DNA from: CAZNNH01 sp964574335
GTDB taxonomy: Bacteria > Acidobacteriota > Vicinamibacteria > Fen-336
Length of the DNA stretch: 64,000 nucleotides
Reading direction: 5' to 3'
NCBI GenBank assembly: GCA_964574335.1
Contig: CAZNNH010000005.1
Coordinates: 29,637 to 93,636 of the forward strand
The notes beneath the pieces are model-generated. The model was given only the letters and a program-made list of their open reading frames with translations, ran no database searches and was not told where the DNA came from. The position numbers and the translations under genes were made by a program. Position 1 is the first letter of the stretch; every line of letters starts with the position of its first letter. Shown piece by piece: positions 17,060-26,015 of this stretch.

Positions 17060-18256
17060 CTAGCGCGCGGCCACGGAGCCCCCGCCGCCGAGGGGGTGGC
17101 GCCGCTGCATCTCGCTGAAGACCATCGTGGAGACGTCGCGGATCAGGTTCCCCCGCGCCCGGATCCAGCGGCCGTAGCTCCGAGCCGGGCTCTCCTTCTG
17201 GACCAGCCCCACCACGGAGTAGGCGTAGCGTCGGCCGTCCGGTCCCCTGACCTGCAGGATCCCGATGTCCCCGCACAGGTGCCGGGTGCTGCCGGTCTTG
17301 TCGAAGACGCGGGTGCCGGCCGGAAACACTCGGGCCGCCCCCGTCACCAGGCGGTCGCGGTTGGGCAGCCCCATCAGCCGCTTGATCTCGCGGCTGCCGG
17401 GGAGCTCCTGCTTCCACAGGGCGCGCAGGAAGCGCGTGTAGTCGGCGGCCGAGGCGAGGTTCCGGTAGGTCTTTCCGCCGGCCGGGATGTACTCGACGAT
17501 CCGCGTGTCCTTGAAGATCTCGCCGTAGTGGCGGCGCAGCAGCTCGTCCACCTCCGCCGGTCCTCCCAGCAGACGCAGCACCCAGTTGGCGGCGTGGTTG
17601 TCGCTGTTCTTGATCATGGCCTCGAGGCGCCGCCGGCTCCTGGGCCCGTAGCGGAGCCTTCCCTCCTGGACCCGGTGGAAGAAGGCCAGGGCGAAGGCGG
17701 GCTTGACGAGGCTGGCGGCCTGGAGCGGGACATCGCTGTCGATCTCCAGCACCGGCTGGTCGGCGCTGAGGTCGTAGACGCTCCACGACGTCCTCTCGTC
17801 GGCATCCAGCCGCCGGCCGGCGCGTTGCCGGGCCAGGTAGTCACGGAGTCGCAGCTCGAACGAGGTCGGCGACCAGGTGGCGGCCCCGGACGTTGCCGGG
17901 GGCGGAGGAGGCAGGCTCCAGTCGCGGCTGAGCACGAGGGAGGGCCCGGGCAGACCGTGGGGCTCGAGAAGGTGCGCCTGGTACATGGCCACGCTGCGGG
18001 TCGAGAGGGCGTCGCCGTTGCGGTCGTAGATCAGGCCGAAGGCCCGGTCGCCGCGGACGATCGTGAGCCGGCTCTCCATCTGCGGGCCCAGGATCTGGAG
18101 CAGCGTGTCGCGGTACTCGCGGACGCCTTCCAGGCTCGGGTCCCAGTGGTAGGCGAGGTCGTATCGCTCCGTGCGGTCCTGTGCCCAGGCCCCCACGGCG
18201 AGCCACCCGAAAGCGAGCAACCAGGCCCCGATCCGCCTGGGTTGGGCGAACGCCAT
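17060..18256 (-). CDS. Class-A beta-lactamase-like serine hydrolase
   Basis: The 398-residue exported protein has a signal peptide (IGAWLLAFGWLAVGAWA) and the three active-site motifs of class-A beta-lactamases and DD-peptidases: SLVK (SxxK) near residue 215, SDN in KNSDNHAANW, and KTG in FDKTGSTRHLCGD. The N-terminal 150 residues do not match beta-lactamases and resemble no family I recognise. Family members include D-Ala peptidases and esterases, so antibiotic hydrolysis should not be assumed. Start ATG 18256 is preceded by a promoter only 6 nt away, suggesting a leaderless mRNA. It is the first gene of a probable operon with the BMC protein and DUF3014. Confidence 0.82.
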   Translation of the reverse strand: MAFAQPRRIGAWLLAFGWLAVGAWAQDRTERYDLAYHWDPSLEGVREYRDTLLQILGPQMESRLTIVRGDRAFGLIYDRNGDALSTRSVAMYQAHLLEPHGLPGPSLVLSRDWSLPPPPPATSGAATWSPTSFELRLRDYLARQRAGRRLDADERTSWSVYDLSADQPVLEIDSDVPLQAASLVKPAFALAFFHRVQEGRLRYGPRSRRRLEAMIKNSDNHAANWVLRLLGGPAEVDELLRRHYGEIFKDTRIVEYIPAGGKTYRNLASAADYTRFLRALWKQELPGSREIKRLMGLPNRDRLVTGAARVFPAGTRVFDKTGSTRHLCGDIGILQVRGPDGRRYAYSVVGLVQKESPARSYGRWIRARGNLIRDVSTMVFSEMQRRHPLGGGGSVAAR

Positions 18257-18262
18257 CCGCAA

Positions 18263-18291
18263 AGGATAGCGGCGTTCGGCGGCTACGCCAA
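18263..18291 (-). promoter_or_regulatory. Promoter of the beta-lactamase-like/BMC operon
   Basis: On the minus strand TTGGCG (18286-18291), a 17-nt spacer and TATCCT (18263-18268) form a sigma-70-like promoter. Only 6 nt separate the -10 box from ATG 18256 and there is no SD, so the transcript would start at or next to the start codon. Confidence 0.5.
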
Positions 18292-18345
18292 GGCCCCTTG
18301 ACGACTTTCGGCGCGCTTCTTGGGCCTTGGGTATCGTTCGGCCGC

Positions 18346-20553
18346 TCAGGCGCGGGCCTGGAGCAGCTCGCCGCAGGCGTCGGGGGGCAGGGGAGGGCTG
18401 AGCAGGAAGCCTTGCATCCCGTCGCAGCGGCAGTCCCTCAGGAAACCCAACTGGTCCTCGGTCTCGACGCCCTCGGCAACCACGGTCAGCCCCAGCGAGC
18501 GCGCCAGGGCCACCAGCGCCCTGACGATGGCGGCGTCTCCTGGATCGTCGGCGATGTTGCGGACGAAGGATCGGTCGATCTTCAGGGTGTGGAGGGGGAG
18601 ACGTCGCAGGTGGCTGAGCGACGAGTAGCCGACGCCGAAGTCGTCGATGGCCACCCGGATCCCGAGGGTCCGGAGCTGCTTCAGGGTGTGGATGGTGACC
18701 TCGGCGTTCTGCATGGCGCTGGTCTCCGTGATCTCGAGCGCCAGGCAGCGAGGCGGGAGCCCGGCGGCCTCGAGCGCCTCGGCGGCCTGGCGGACCAGGC
18801 TCGGATCCTGAAACTGGCGCAGCGAGAGGTTGACCGCCACCCAGAGCTCCAGGCCGCGCTGGCGTTGCCACTCCCGGACCTGCCTGCAGGCCGTGCGCAG
18901 CACCCAGGGGGCGAGCGGGCCGAGTAGCCCCGCGCTCTCGGCGAGCGGAACGAAGTCGTCGGGGAGGACCAGCCCGAGCTCCGGATGGCGCCAGCGAAGC
19001 AGGGCCTCCACGCCCCAGATCCGTCCGCGCTGGACGTCGGCGACCGGCTGGTAGTGGAGCTCGAACTCCTCCCGCGCCGCGGCGTGGCGGAGGCTGTTCT
19101 CCAGTGCCAGGCGCTCCGCCGCGCGCGCGTTCATCGCCGGGGCGTAGAGCTGGTAGCCGTTGCCCCCTCTCTCCTTGCCACGATACAGGGCCACCTCGGC
19201 GTTCTTGATCAGCGTCTCGACGTCCCGGCCGTCTCCGGGGTAGACGGAGACCCCGATGCTCGGGGTCACGAAGACCTCGTGCCCCTCGACCCGCAGTGGC
19301 CGGCGAAGCTGCTCGAGGAGCTTGCCCGCCACCCGGGCCACGTCCGTGGAGGTGGCGGCGTCGGGCACCAGCAGCGAGAACTCGTCGCCGCCCAGGCGCG
19401 CCAGGGTGTCGCCCTCGCGTACGTTGCGCAGGAGCCGCCCGGCGACCTCTCTGAGGACCCGGTCGCCGAAGCCGTGGCCGAGGGTGTCGTTGATCTGCTT
19501 GAAGCGGTCGAGATCGAGGATCAGCACCGAGGGGCGAAGCTGCTGGCGCCGCGCCTGGGCGAGGGCGATCCGCAGGCGATCCTGAAACAGCAGCCGGTTG
19601 GGCAGCTCGGTGAGCGAGTCCCGGTAGGCCAGCGTCCGGATCTGCTCTTCGGCACGCTTGCGATCGGTCACGTCGCGCACCAGCGCCAGGGCCTCCAGGT
19701 CCCCGCACGCCGCCACCCGGACCTCCCAGCGGTGAGGGACCCCGGCCGGGGAGATCTCGCTCTCGAAGGTCTGGATCTCGCCGGTGGCCAGGGCGCGCCC
19801 GAGGTGTTGCACCATCAGCCGGGCGACGCCCACGGGCAGGGCGTCGGAAAGGTGCCGACCGTTGAACTTGGCCGGCGTCAGCAGCCCCCGCGTCGCCGCG
19901 GGAACGTTGCAGTCGACGCAAACCCCCTCGTGACTCAGGTGGAGGATCAGGTCGGGCATGGCCCGCAGCAGGGCCCTGTGCCACTGCTGGCTCTGGGACA
20001 GGCGGTGCTCGGCCTGCTTGCGCTCGAGGAACTCCGCGACCTGACCACCGATCACGGCCAGTTGTGCCAGAAGCTCCGAGTCCTCGGGGTGGGCTTTTTG
20101 GCTGAAGAGGCCGATCGCGTTCGGCTGGCCGTCGCGGGCGGGAAGCGGCAGGACCACCGCGGTCGGCCAGCGACCCGCCGCGGCCGAGCGGTCGAGCCAC
20201 ACCGGCCGGCCCGACTCCAGCGCTCGGGGAACCGGCGCCTCGGCGCTGTGAGTGGCTTCCTCGATGACGTGCTGGACGGCACCGGGCTCGACGCGGCCAG
20301 GGCTCCAGCGGGCCGCGCAGCCGAGATCATCGGGGTCGTCCCCACGCCACACGGCGGCCAGGTCGAAGCCCAGCTCGCCGCCGAGGGCTGCCAGCAGCCG
20401 AGGCAGCGCCTCGCCGATGGTGGCGGCCTCGGCCAGCACCCGGGTGGCGGCGTGAGCGGCCGCCATGCGCCGCTCTTTCCGCTGGCGCTCGGAGAGGTCG
20501 CGGAGGTAGGCCGTGTACAGGCGCCGGCGGGCCAGTTGGATCGGCGTCAACAC
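18346..20553 (-). CDS. PAS/GAF/GGDEF/EAL cyclic-di-GMP protein (3' part of a broken gene)
   Basis: This 735-codon frame holds, in order, the end of a PAS domain (LTPIQLARRRLYTAYLRDLSERQR), a GAF domain (about 30-170), another PAS (about 190-290, ending ALVRDVTDRKRAEE), GGDEF (RLGGDEFSLL, about 385; active-site motif intact) and EAL (EALLRWRHP about 505; EITETSAMQ; IDDFGVGYSSL; KIDRSFV). It could both make and degrade cyclic di-GMP. The frame opens in mid-PAS without a plausible start or SD, and the missing half of the PAS lies upstream in another frame. I therefore treat it as the C-terminal part of one large sensor gene (18346-21591). Either the gene has decayed or the assembly has indels. 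Confidence 0.88.
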   Translation of the reverse strand: MLTPIQLARRRLYTAYLRDLSERQRKERRMAAAHAATRVLAEAATIGEALPRLLAALGGELGFDLAAVWRGDDPDDLGCAARWSPGRVEPGAVQHVIEEATHSAEAPVPRALESGRPVWLDRSAAAGRWPTAVVLPLPARDGQPNAIGLFSQKAHPEDSELLAQLAVIGGQVAEFLERKQAEHRLSQSQQWHRALLRAMPDLILHLSHEGVCVDCNVPAATRGLLTPAKFNGRHLSDALPVGVARLMVQHLGRALATGEIQTFESEISPAGVPHRWEVRVAACGDLEALALVRDVTDRKRAEEQIRTLAYRDSLTELPNRLLFQDRLRIALAQARRQQLRPSVLILDLDRFKQINDTLGHGFGDRVLREVAGRLLRNVREGDTLARLGGDEFSLLVPDAATSTDVARVAGKLLEQLRRPLRVEGHEVFVTPSIGVSVYPGDGRDVETLIKNAEVALYRGKERGGNGYQLYAPAMNARAAERLALENSLRHAAAREEFELHYQPVADVQRGRIWGVEALLRWRHPELGLVLPDDFVPLAESAGLLGPLAPWVLRTACRQVREWQRQRGLELWVAVNLSLRQFQDPSLVRQAAEALEAAGLPPRCLALEITETSAMQNAEVTIHTLKQLRTLGIRVAIDDFGVGYSSLSHLRRLPLHTLKIDRSFVRNIADDPGDAAIVRALVALARSLGLTVVAEGVETEDQLGFLRDCRCDGMQGFLLSPPLPPDACGELLQARA

Positions 20554-20619
20554 CAGCTCGACCGGGAACTGCCGGCCGCTCTTGTGGAGCCCGAGGGTCT
20601 CGATGCGTTGGCCGCAGCG

Positions 20620-21235
20620 TCACGGACCCGGCCCGAGCAGGGCGCGATGGCTGGGGCGAACGGAGGGGGGGGAGGATGGTGTCGAGGATGCTCCGCGTCA
20701 GCACCTGGCTCCGCTCTTGGCCGAACAGCCGCTCGGCGGCGTTGTTGAACTCGATGATGCGGCCGTCCTGATCGGCGGTGATGATGGCGTCGAACGCCGA
20801 CTCGACCACCGCCGCCTTGCGCGCTTCGCTGGCGCGCAGCACGGCCTCCCACTCGCCGGCCTCGGTGGAGGTCAGCGCCCGGGTCAGCTCCTGGGCCGGT
20901 TCGGGCTCCTTCCCGAGGGCGGCGGTCACGAATCCCTGGATCTGCGCTCGCGCGTCCCCGCGTAGCACCAGGAACTCGACCCCGGAGGCGGGACGACCCT
21001 TCAGCTCGCCGGCGCTCCGTACCACCTGGCCGAGCACGCCGATCTCCGGTGCCTGGTCGGGGAGCCGGAAGCTGAGGTCGAGCTTGGCTCCCACCTCCAG
21101 CGGCAGGTCCGTGGTCAGCAGCATCCCCCGCAGGCTGATGTTCTCGGCGATGCCGCGTACGTTGACGGCCCCCTCCTGGGGTATCGACCAGACCACCAGG
21201 CGTACCTCGATCCGGGCGTCCCGGCGCCGGGGGAC
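20620..21235 (-). pseudogene. PilZ-PAS segment of the broken receiver-PilZ-PAS-GAF-GGDEF-EAL gene
   Basis: In this frame a PilZ-like domain runs from RRRDARIEVRLVVWSIP through AENISLRGMLL and ASGVEFLVL (PilZ RxxxR and DxSxxG-like motifs), followed by a PAS start (VESAFDAIITADQDGRIIEFNNAAERLFG) to ILDTILPP. There the frame is lost at a run of eight C on the minus strand (eight G at about 20665-20672). Removing one base restores PAS-like sequence (SHRALLGPGP), but a TGA (20620-20622) still intervenes before RIETLGLHKSGRQFPVEL, which joins the downstream frame. So at least two lesions separate it from the GGDEF-EAL part. The homopolymer makes sequencing error plausible for one of them. Confidence 0.7.
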
Positions 21236-21591
21236 GAAAGCAGCTCTTCCAGTCGCCCGTCCCAGAAAAGAGGATCGACGGGCGGGCGAACCACGGCGTT
21301 GGCACCGACCCGCCGAAAGGCCTCCTCCTCCTCGAGCGACGGGGAGCGGCAGATCACCACGATCGCGGACGGCCGGGTCTCGGGGTCGGCGCGGAGCCGG
21401 CTGATGAGATCGGCCGTGAGCCGGGGCTGCTGGGCGTCGAGGACGATCAGCCTGGGCCGCTGGAGCCGAGCCGCCTGGAAGGTACCCTCCGGGTCCTCGA
21501 CCCGGGTGCGCTGGACGTCACCTCGCCAGAGGACGGTTTGACCCAGCTCGGGCGTTAGGTCCGATCGCGAAACCAGGATCAGGCCAGGCAT
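21115..21591 (-). pseudogene. Receiver-like N-terminal segment of the broken cyclic-di-GMP gene
   Basis: The 158-codon frame starts MPGLILVSRSDLTPELG and has a response-regulator-like fold (RPRLIVLDAQQP, where the Asp would be the phosphoacceptor position, and AIVVICRSPS, GANAVVRPPVD). After about residue 118 (LEELLS) the sequence turns nonsensical, while one frame over the PilZ domain begins (VPRRRDARIEVR). A single-base indel near 21232-21240 would fuse them. The segment is therefore the likely start of the large sensor gene, not a separate protein. Confidence 0.65.
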
Positions 21592-21698
21592 GATCCGCCT
21601 GCGAGTCTACACGGCGTCCGACCTGGCTGCCAGCCTGGGTCCGTCCCACGATACAGTCATGGCCGGGCGGCGATGGCCGGGCCGCCGAGCGAGGGCAC

Positions 21699-23948
21699 AT
21701 GGATCATAGGGTCGTTGTCCAGATCGCGACCACCGCCGGCGCCGAGGGTCGAGAGGTCTTGCTCGAAGACGAGGGGCTCCGGATCGCCGCGGCGCTGGGC
21801 CTCCGCGTCCCCGAACGGATGGGGATCCCGGAAGGGGTCAGCGCGGCGGAGGTGGACCTGTCTCGGGTGCCGGGCGAGCAGGTGGTGCTCAAGGTGGTGT
21901 CTCCGCACATCCTCCACAAGAGCGACGTCGGCGGCGTGGCGGTGGTTCCGAAGGAAGTGGAGGCGATCGACGAGGCGATCCGGGCGATGGGCCGGAGGCT
22001 GGGCGATCGTCCCCGGGTCGGCTACTCCGTCAACCGGCTCGTCGCTCACGAAAAGGGGCTCGGAGGCGAGCTGCTGCTGGGCCTGCGCTTCACCGCCGAC
22101 TTCGGTCCCATCGTCAGCCTCGGCCTGGGGGGCGTCCACGCCGAGCTTCTCGCCGAGAGCCTGGAGGAGGGCAAGGCCACCACGATGCTGTCGCCGCGGC
22201 TCTCGGGGGAGCGTGGCTTCCGCCGGGCCCTGCGGGGCAAGGCATGGGCTCCCATCGTCATCGATGGCCAGCGGGGGCAGCCGCCGCTGCTGCCGCTGGA
22301 TCGGCTCAGCGAGATCCTGCTATCGGCTCTGGACATGGCGGCGCGATGCTGCCCGGATCCGCTGCTCGAGTTCGAGGTCAACCCACTGGTGCTCACCCCG
22401 GAGGGGCCGTTCGCCCTCGACGCTCTGGCCCGGCTGGGGAGAGCGCCCGAGGATCCGCCGTCGCCGCCCCGCCCCCTGGACAAGATCGGGCGCTTGCTCC
22501 GGCCGGAGTCGGTGGCGATCGTGGGGGTGTCGGCCCAGCAGAACCCCGGGCACGTGATCCTGAACAACCTGATCCGTGAGGGCTTTCCGAGAGAACGGAT
22601 CCGCGTGGTCAAGCCGGGGACCGTGGCCATCGAGGGGTGTGCCTGCGTGGGCGCGATCGGCGAGCTCGCCGAGCCGGTGGACTTGATGGTGCTCAGCGTC
22701 GACGCCGCCCAGGTTCCCGGGATCGTCGCCGAGGTGATCGAGCGACGGTCGGCCGAGAGCCTGATCGTGATCCCGGGCGGGCTCGGCGAGCGCCCGGGGA
22801 CTGAAGGTCTCGAGCAGGAGGTGGCACGGCTGCTTCGGGGGTCGCGCCGGAGCCGGTGGCGCGGCCCGGTGATGAACGGCGGCAACTGCCTGGGGATCCG
22901 CTCTCGGCCCGGGCGGTACGACACCATGTTCATCCCGGAGCACAAGCTGGAGCCGGCCCGTGGCCCGGTCTCGCCTCTCGCCCTCGTCTCCCAGAGTGGC
23001 GCTTTCGCGGTGGCGGCGGCCAGCAAGCTGGCCGCCTTGAACCCGCGCTACCTGGTCTCCGTGGGGAACCAGACCGACCTGACGGTGGGCGACTACCTGG
23101 CCTTCCTGAAGCACGAGCCGGAGATCGAGGTGGTCGCCTGCTACGTCGAGGCCTTCCGCCCGCTGGACGGGCTCGCCTGGATGGAGGCGGCCGCCGAGAT
23201 GGTGGCGCAAGGGAGGACGGTGCTGCTTTATCGGGCCGGGCGGACCCCCGCCGGGGCCCTGGCCACCGCATCCCACACCGCGGCGATCGCCGGCGACTAC
23301 TCGGTGACTCGGGAGCTGGCCGAGGCCTCGGGGGTGGTGGTGGTGGACTCCCTCGCCGACCTGGTCGACCTGGCACGGCTCTTCTGCCTGCTCCGTGGCA
23401 AGGCGCTCGAGGGGCGGCGGCTGGGTGCCCTCTCGAACGCCGGGTTCGAGTGTGTGGGGTACGCCGACCTCCTCGGGCCTCTCCGTCTGGCGGAGCTCGC
23501 CGCCTCGACGCTCGAGCGGCTCGGAGAGCTGCTGCGCTCGCGCCGGATCGACGGCATCGTGAGCCCCAGGAACCCGCTGGACGTGACACCGATGATGGAC
23601 GACGAGGGGTTCGCTAGCGCCGTGCGTCTGATCCTCGACGACGACGACGTCGACGTCGGCATCGTCGGCTGCGTGCCCCTCACGGGTGCGCTCTCGACCC
23701 TGCCCCCCTCGGCGGACCACCGGGAGGATCTGGATGCCGAAAGCTCCGTGGTGAGGCGGCTGATCGCGGTCGCCGATGCCTCCGCCAAGCCGTGGGTGGC
23801 CATCGTCGACGCCGGCTGTGCGTACGATCCGATGGTTTCCCGGCTGGAGGCCGGGGGCGTCCCCACGTTCCGCTCGGTGGGCCGCGCCATGAGGCTGCTG
23901 GGCCGGTACTGCGAGAGCCGGCTCCGGGACCCCCTCGGCGACTCGTAG
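21699..23948 (+). CDS. acd: ADP-forming acyl-CoA synthetase (acetate--CoA ligase type), beta-alpha fusion
   Basis: The 749-residue protein starts with an ATP-grasp domain (about 1-235; VLKVVSPHILHKSDVGGV, ELLLGLRFTADFGPIVSLGLGG) followed by a CoA-binding Rossmann domain (RPESVAIVGVSAQQNPGHVILNNL, about 265) and succinyl-CoA-synthetase-like flavodoxin domains with SHTAAIAGDY, which carries the conserved His expected to be phosphorylated. It converts an acyl-CoA, ADP and phosphate to the acid, CoA and ATP, or the reverse. The usual single-chain order is alpha then beta; here the ATP-grasp part is first. It may recover ATP from acyl-CoA made by the Kor-type enzyme. Start ATG 21699 has a GCGAGGG SD. 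Confidence 0.88.
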   Translation: MDHRVVVQIATTAGAEGREVLLEDEGLRIAAALGLRVPERMGIPEGVSAAEVDLSRVPGEQVVLKVVSPHILHKSDVGGVAVVPKEVEAIDEAIRAMGRRLGDRPRVGYSVNRLVAHEKGLGGELLLGLRFTADFGPIVSLGLGGVHAELLAESLEEGKATTMLSPRLSGERGFRRALRGKAWAPIVIDGQRGQPPLLPLDRLSEILLSALDMAARCCPDPLLEFEVNPLVLTPEGPFALDALARLGRAPEDPPSPPRPLDKIGRLLRPESVAIVGVSAQQNPGHVILNNLIREGFPRERIRVVKPGTVAIEGCACVGAIGELAEPVDLMVLSVDAAQVPGIVAEVIERRSAESLIVIPGGLGERPGTEGLEQEVARLLRGSRRSRWRGPVMNGGNCLGIRSRPGRYDTMFIPEHKLEPARGPVSPLALVSQSGAFAVAAASKLAALNPRYLVSVGNQTDLTVGDYLAFLKHEPEIEVVACYVEAFRPLDGLAWMEAAAEMVAQGRTVLLYRAGRTPAGALATASHTAAIAGDYSVTRELAEASGVVVVDSLADLVDLARLFCLLRGKALEGRRLGALSNAGFECVGYADLLGPLRLAELAASTLERLGELLRSRRIDGIVSPRNPLDVTPMMDDEGFASAVRLILDDDDVDVGIVGCVPLTGALSTLPPSADHREDLDAESSVVRRLIAVADASAKPWVAIVDAGCAYDPMVSRLEAGGVPTFRSVGRAMRLLGRYCESRLRDPLGDS

Positions 23949-24040
23949 CAAGTTTTTACCGAGCTCGGCGAGCCTCCGCCGATCGAATGGCGCTACCCTG
24001 ACGTAAAGGCTACCAATACAGTAGGCGCAAGAGGCGGGGG

Positions 24041-24883
24041 GTGACGACGATCATGGGTCGACGGTCGAGAGCGGTCTTGGTGGCGGCGGTCCTGGCAGTC
24101 GGGGCCGTGGACGTGGCCGCCGAGTCTCAGCGGAAGGGACGGCACGTGAAGGCGAGCCTCCTGGCGGAGGTGGAGAGCGTCCATCCCGGCCAGCCCTTCT
24201 GGGTGGCCGTACGCCTCCAGATGGAGGAGCCCTGGCACACCTACTGGAAGAACCCCGGGGACTCCGGCCTGGCGACCCGGGTCCGGTGGCGGCTGCCTGA
24301 GGGCCTTTCGGCAGGCCCTCTGATGTGGCCGCGGCCGGATCGAATGCCCTCCGGTCCCTTGATGAGCTACGGCTACGGCGGAGAGGTCCTGCTCCTGACC
24401 CAGATGACACCGGCGCCGCGCCTGAGCGCCTCCGCCCTGATCGAAGCCCGCGTGGACTGGCTCGAGTGCCACGAGGCCTGCCTCCCCGGGAGGGCGGAGC
24501 TTCGTCTCGAGCTGCCGGTGGGCGACCAACCGCCGCGTCCCGCCGTCGCCTGGCAGCCGCTGTTCCAGCAGGCACGTCGGCGGTTGCCGGTGAAGCCGGT
24601 CGGGTGGCGCGAGGCGCTGTCCGTCTCGGAGGAGGCGCTCACGCTATCGGTCTCGCCTCCGGCGGGCACCGAGACGCTGGGCGCCGCCGCCTACTTCTTC
24701 CCGGCCGAGCCGGAGTGGATCGAGCACGCCGCACCCCAGCGGCTGGCCCAGACGTCGCACGGTCTGTCTCTGACGATGGTACGGGCCCGGAACGGGGCCC
24801 CACCCGGGACCTTGACCGGCGTCCTGGTGGCCGGCTCGGGGCCGGAAGCGCGGGCCTACGAGATCGAGGCCCGACCCCGGTGA
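24041..24883 (+). CDS. DsbD N-terminal-domain-like periplasmic protein
   Basis: The 280-residue protein has a signal peptide (AVLVAAVLAVGAVDVAAES) and sequence typical of the DsbD/ScsB alpha domain: HTYWKNPGDSGLATRVRW, LPEG, YGYGGEVLLL and the Cys pair in ECHEACLPG. In DsbD this domain passes electrons from the membrane domain to periplasmic thiol partners. Here there is no fused membrane (CcdA-like) or thioredoxin domain, so it must work with a partner; the thioredoxin-like gene 36 nt downstream is an obvious candidate. GTG 24041 follows a GAGGCGGGGG SD; ATG 24053 is the alternative. Confidence 0.8.
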   Translation: MTTIMGRRSRAVLVAAVLAVGAVDVAAESQRKGRHVKASLLAEVESVHPGQPFWVAVRLQMEEPWHTYWKNPGDSGLATRVRWRLPEGLSAGPLMWPRPDRMPSGPLMSYGYGGEVLLLTQMTPAPRLSASALIEARVDWLECHEACLPGRAELRLELPVGDQPPRPAVAWQPLFQQARRRLPVKPVGWREALSVSEEALTLSVSPPAGTETLGAAAYFFPAEPEWIEHAAPQRLAQTSHGLSLTMVRARNGAPPGTLTGVLVAGSGPEARAYEIEARPR

Positions 24884-24919
24884 TGCCAGGAGCCAATTGA
24901 GATCGAGGAGGGAGAAGAG

Positions 24920-25537
24920 ATGAGATTGACGCCCATCACGACCGGCGCCGTGGCCGCGGCCATTGCGCTCTGTCCCAGCTTCGTGTCGGCCGGCGCGGTG
25001 GTCGGCGAGCCGGCACCGGCCTTCACCTTGTCGGACACGCGGGGCGTGCAGCACCAGCTCGCGGATTTCAAGGGCAAGCTGGTGGTCCTCGAGTGGGTCA
25101 ACTTCGACTGTCCTTTCGTGGGCAAGCACTACGGCAGCGGCAACATGCAGAGGCTCCAGAAGGAGTACACGGGCAAGGGCGTGGTCTGGCTCTCGATCGG
25201 CTCGTCGGCGCCGGGCAAGCAGGGGCACTACTCCGCCGAGCGTATTGGCGCCCTGGTCAAGGAGCGGGGGGCGTCGCCCACCGCCTACCTCCTCGACGAG
25301 GATGGCACGGTGGGCCGGGCCTACGGCGCCAAGACCACGCCCCACATGTTCATCGTCGACGGCCAGGGGAAGCTGATCTACGAGGGCGGCATCGATGACA
25401 CGCCCTCCACCGACCAGGCCGACATCGCTTCGGCCCACAACTACGTCAAGGCGGCCCTCGACGAGGCCCTGGCCGGCAAGCCGGTCACGACATCGAGCAG
25501 CCGGCCCTACGGGTGCTCCGTCAAGTACGCCGAGTAG
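24920..25537 (+). CDS. Periplasmic thioredoxin-fold (redoxin) protein
   Basis: The 205-residue protein has a signal peptide (AAIALCPSFVSA) and a redoxin/AhpC-TSA fold: GEPAPAFTLSDTRG, WVNFDCPFVGKHY, GKTTPHMFIVD (with cis-Pro), DDTPSTDQADIASAHNYVKAALDEALAGKPV and the C-terminal PYGCSVKY. The active region has one Cys (CPFV) and the second Cys is near the C-terminus, as in a recognised subfamily of redoxins, so it may act as a peroxidase or thiol reductant. It follows the DsbD-like gene on the same strand and likely shares its transcript. SD GGAGGGAGAAG lies just upstream of ATG 24920. Confidence 0.85.
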   Translation: MRLTPITTGAVAAAIALCPSFVSAGAVVGEPAPAFTLSDTRGVQHQLADFKGKLVVLEWVNFDCPFVGKHYGSGNMQRLQKEYTGKGVVWLSIGSSAPGKQGHYSAERIGALVKERGASPTAYLLDEDGTVGRAYGAKTTPHMFIVDGQGKLIYEGGIDDTPSTDQADIASAHNYVKAALDEALAGKPVTTSSSRPYGCSVKYAE

Positions 25538-25576
25538 CGCCCCGGCCGGCCCGGTGCCGGTATACTTGGCCCGCGC

Positions 25577-25874
25577 ATGTCCAGCCAGGCAACGCAGGGC
25601 GGGATGGCTCTGGTGGCCGTCATCGACATCGGCTCGAACTCGGGGCGGGTCGTCGTCTACGCGCCCGAGGCCGGAGTGCTGCTGGCCCTGGCCGACGACA
25701 TCGAGGAGCGCTGCCCGGACGAGGTTCCGATCCGTGTGAGCTGCCGCCGGGGGCCGGGAGGTGCTGGTCCAGGTACCGGCCCTGCTCGGCTTCCGGCCAC
25801 GGGCGCTCGCCGACCGGTTCGAGCGCGCCTTCGGCCGAGGACTCGAGGTCCAGGCGGGTCCAGGCGGCGGCTGA
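25577..25874 (+). pseudogene. ppx: Exopolyphosphatase (Ppx/GppA) remnant
   Basis: ATG 25577 opens a frame reading VAVIDIGSNSGRVVVYAPEA, the diagnostic first strand of Ppx/GppA phosphatases (DIGSNS). After about 37 residues it jumps to sequence resembling the extreme C-terminus of such proteins (DEVPIRV, then in the next frame REVLVQVPALLGFRPRALAD and RFERAFGRGLEV) up to TGA 25872-25874. About 400 residues are missing and there is a frameshift near 25738. A TATACT box (25561-25566) sits 10 nt before the ATG. I read this as a pseudogene from internal deletion; assembly collapse is an alternative. Confidence 0.65.
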
Positions 25875-26015
25875 TCGCCCGGAAACCCATGGTGCAAAGG
25901 AACTATTGCGGATTTCACGGCAGAGCCGATCTTGTGTACAGCAGATCCCGTCTGCAGGCAACGGTGTCGTGTCCACCCAATCCAAGTCAACCCATAGCGC
26001 GAACGGGGCCCCTCA

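Noticed and set aside
17060..18256. Antibiotic-resistance beta-lactamase
   Set aside because: SxxK, SDN and KTG motifs are shared with DD-peptidases and esterases; the N-terminal part is unlike true beta-lactamases.
20620..20622. In-frame TGA in the PAS segment as another selenocysteine codon
   Set aside because: The PAS domain has no redox Cys at this position, a frameshift is needed nearby and I see no SECIS-like hairpin with the spacing found in the two hdrA genes.
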